64,000 bases of DNA from an uncultured Bacteroides sp. (lineage in GTDB: Bacteria; Bacteroidota; Bacteroidia; Bacteroidales; Bacteroidaceae), in the NCBI RefSeq assembly GCF_959029255.1, contig NZ_CAUFUE010000029.1, positions 4,516 to 68,515 on the forward strand. Reading direction: 5' to 3'. Below are positions 62,080 through 64,000 of the stretch, in pieces. Below the pieces are notes generated by a model, which was given only the letters and a program-made list of their open reading frames with translations, was not told where the DNA came from and searched no databases. Position 1 is the first letter of the stretch. Each line of letters starts with the position of its first letter. The position numbers and the translations under genes were made by a program.

Positions 62080-63846
62080 ATGAAAAATAAATTGTTCCTG
62101 CTACTTGTAGCATTCTTTTTGTTTTCCGCGTTCAAAGCGGACAAACCGGTTATCACGATTTTTATGATTGGCGATTCGACAATGTCGAACAAATCGCTCA
62201 TCGGAGGAAATCCCGAAAGAGGATGGGGGCATGTGTTGCCCAGTTTCTTTTCCGAGGACATCCGGGTAGACAATCATGCCATGAATGGACGCAGTTCCAA
62301 GAGTTTTATTGACGAAGGACGGTGGGATAAAGTGCTCTCCCTGATAAAGAAAGGAGATTATGTCTTTATCCAGTTCGGCCATAATGATGAAAAGCCCAAA
62401 GCCGACCGCCATACAGACCCCGGAACGACTTTCGATGCCAATCTGCGCAAGTTTGTGAATGAAACGCGAGCCAAGGGCGGTATTCCCGTCTTGTTCAATT
62501 CCATCGTGCGCCGCAACTTCGGGACGGCCGATGAAAAGGCTGTAGCGCAGGCTATCATTCAGGATGATATCCGTAAAGGGATAAACCCCGATGCCAAGCA
62601 CGAAGCATCGCAGGCGCCGTCTCCGGAGAAAGGCGATAAGCTGATAGATACGCATGGAGCTTATCTGGACTCTCCGCGCAATGTGGCAAAAGAGTTGGAC
62701 GTTCCCTTTGTCGATATGAACAAGCTGACTCATGACCTGGTGGAAGGTATGGGACCGGAAGAATCAAAAAAGCTTTTCATGTGGGTGCCCGCCGATGTGG
62801 TAGCCGCCATGCCCAAGGGGCGTGAAGACAACACACACCTGAATGTGTATGGCGCCCGTGTCATTGCCGGATTGACGGTGGATGCCATTGCCAAAGCCGT
62901 GCCTGAACTGGCTGAATATATACGCCATTATGATTTTGTAGTGGCGCAGGATGGTAGCGGTGATTTCTTCACGGTACAAGAGGCGATTAATGCCGTTCCT
63001 GATTTCCGCAAGAATAAGCGTACCACCATCCTGGTGCGTAAGGGTGTATATAAAGAAAAGCTGATTATTCCTGAAAGTAAGATAAATATCTCCCTGCTAG
63101 GTCAGGAGGGAGCGGTGATTTCATACGATGACTATGCCAGCAAACCCAATGTTTTCGGTGAAGAGAAAAGTACATCCGGTTCCTCTTCCTGCTATATTTA
63201 TGCCCCCGATTTCTATGTGGAAAACATCACTTTTGAGAATACTTCAGGCCCTGTGGGTCAGGCTGTGGCCTGCTTTGTCAGTGCCGACCGCGTATATTTC
63301 AAGAACTGCCGTTTCCTTGGTTCCCAGGACACGCTTTATACCTACGGAAAGGGCTGTCGCCAGTATTATGAGGATTGCTATATAGAAGGAACTGTCGATT
63401 TTATCTTCGGTTGGTCCGTGGCGGTATTTAACCGCTGCCATATTCATAGTAAAGGAGACGGTTACGTCACCGCACCCTCCACCGATAAAGGGCAGAAGTA
63501 TGGCTATGTATTTCACGATTGTAAACTGACGGCTGCCGACGGTGTGCAGAAAGTATATCTTTCCCGCCCATGGCGGCCCTACGCGCAAGCGGTATATATC
63601 CATTGCGATATGGGCAAACACATCCTTCCGGCAGGGTGGAATAACTGGGACAACAAAGAAGCCGAGAAGACAGTTTTCTATGCCGAATATGACAGCTACG
63701 GTGCCGGTGCCAATCCCAAAGCACGCGCGGCATTCTCACATCAACTGAAAAGTGTGAAAGGCTATGAGATTGAAACAGTACTTGCGGGAGATGATGGCTG
63801 GAATCCGGCAAAGAACGGTAGCGGGCTGATAGGGATAAAACGATAA
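62080..63846 (+). CDS. Two-domain pectin esterase: CE12-like acetylesterase + CE8 methylesterase
   Basis: A 588-residue exported fusion enzyme. After a signal peptide (residues about 1-20) an SGNH domain of the rhamnogalacturonan acetylesterase type (CE12) spans about 22-285: S33 in IGDSTMSN, the Asn in NGRSSKSF, GHND and the final DNTHLN histidine. Residues about 290-580 are a CE8 pectin methylesterase, with D417 in GSQDTLYT, D440 in VDFIFG and R496/W498 in SRPWRP. One protein could thus strip both acetyl and methyl groups. ATG at 62080 is chosen because it directly precedes the signal peptide; the frame runs on to 62044. Confidence 0.93.
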   Translation: MKNKLFLLLVAFFLFSAFKADKPVITIFMIGDSTMSNKSLIGGNPERGWGHVLPSFFSEDIRVDNHAMNGRSSKSFIDEGRWDKVLSLIKKGDYVFIQFGHNDEKPKADRHTDPGTTFDANLRKFVNETRAKGGIPVLFNSIVRRNFGTADEKAVAQAIIQDDIRKGINPDAKHEASQAPSPEKGDKLIDTHGAYLDSPRNVAKELDVPFVDMNKLTHDLVEGMGPEESKKLFMWVPADVVAAMPKGREDNTHLNVYGARVIAGLTVDAIAKAVPELAEYIRHYDFVVAQDGSGDFFTVQEAINAVPDFRKNKRTTILVRKGVYKEKLIIPESKINISLLGQEGAVISYDDYASKPNVFGEEKSTSGSSSCYIYAPDFYVENITFENTSGPVGQAVACFVSADRVYFKNCRFLGSQDTLYTYGKGCRQYYEDCYIEGTVDFIFGWSVAVFNRCHIHSKGDGYVTAPSTDKGQKYGYVFHDCKLTAADGVQKVYLSRPWRPYAQAVYIHCDMGKHILPAGWNNWDNKEAEKTVFYAEYDSYGAGANPKARAAFSHQLKSVKGYEIETVLAGDDGWNPAKNGSGLIGIKR

Positions 63847-64000
63847 ATGATAATTTACCGGCGTAGCGCCGGAGCAGGGTTTCCTTTCGGATGGGGTATT
63901 TTCAGACGCGGATGCCGCAGATTTTAAGGCTGCGCTGTGACTCTGATTTTTTCGACGCGGATTTAGCTGATTAAGTTGATTAAGTTGATTTTTTACTTTG
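63847..64000. repeat. Repeat-rich tail after the last gene
   Basis: No gene start is visible. It holds a perfect 6-bp hairpin CCGGCG-TAG-CGCCGG (63858-63872), two copies of GACGCGGAT (63905-63913 and 63954-63962) and 9-nt repeats GATTAAGTT (63969-63990). It probably begins another dispersed repeat that continues past the window. Confidence 0.6.

Overview
The window looks like chromosomal DNA of a gut Bacteroides or close relative. Evidence: many start codons lie just downstream of the Bacteroidota -7 element TAnnTTTG; there is a complex I operon without nuoEFG and with fused nuoCD; murF is fused to alr; TatA and TatC occur without TatB; and there are a SusD-less TonB receptor with a surface lipoprotein, fimbrillin-like and HU-HIG proteins, and pectin enzymes. 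No rRNA, tRNA, transposase, prophage or CRISPR array was seen. The species cannot be named from the sequence.

Layout. 1-7.7 kb: an alpha-2-macroglobulin cut by the left edge, a DUF1573 protein and meaB. 7.7-10.3 kb: EamA transporter, nitroreductase and AraC regulator around a palindromic double promoter. 10.4-15.6 kb: four tightly packed genes, namely an orphan histidine kinase, an ABC-type ATPase, a DUF4435/TOPRIM-like protein and an MscS channel; the middle pair resembles the PARIS (AriA/AriB) defence architecture. 15.6-19.3 kb: an ECF sigma operon read leftwards, with small exported proteins, an anti-sigma candidate, a Spy-like protein and a fimbrillin/SUMF1 lipoprotein. 19.3-20.3 kb: a 22-23 nt repeat array ahead of an HU-HIG gene. 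20.3-24.4 kb: TonB receptor plus beta-helix lipoprotein. 24.5-29.7 kb: two paralogous PAS/GAF histidine kinases, tail to tail, 2 bp apart. 29.9-40.6 kb: nuoA-B-CD-H-I-J-K-L-M-N read leftwards. 41.1-45.9 kb: dxs-trkA-trkH. 46.4-54.7 kb: GSCFA protein, murF-alr, tatA, tatC and a Dna2-like nuclease-helicase. 54.9 kb: a probable small RNA. 55.1-63.8 kb: a pectin/uronate locus (hexuronate MFS, KduI with signal peptide, orphan PTS IIC, GH105, two CE8 enzymes, KdgF).

The pectin locus forms a pathway. CE12/CE8 enzymes remove acetyl and methyl esters, GH105 releases unsaturated galacturonate, KdgF and KduI convert it towards 2-keto-3-deoxygluconate precursors, and the MFS and IIC proteins are the likely importers.

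The most unusual layer is repeat structure. Three intergenic arrays share a 22-23 nt period with unrelated sequences. Four copies of a hairpin element with a shared 27-nt core lie in gaps of operons or gene ends, always in the same orientation relative to the gene upstream. Related low-complexity repeats have been captured in frame inside nuoL, murF-alr, the nuclease-helicase and the dxs C-terminus.
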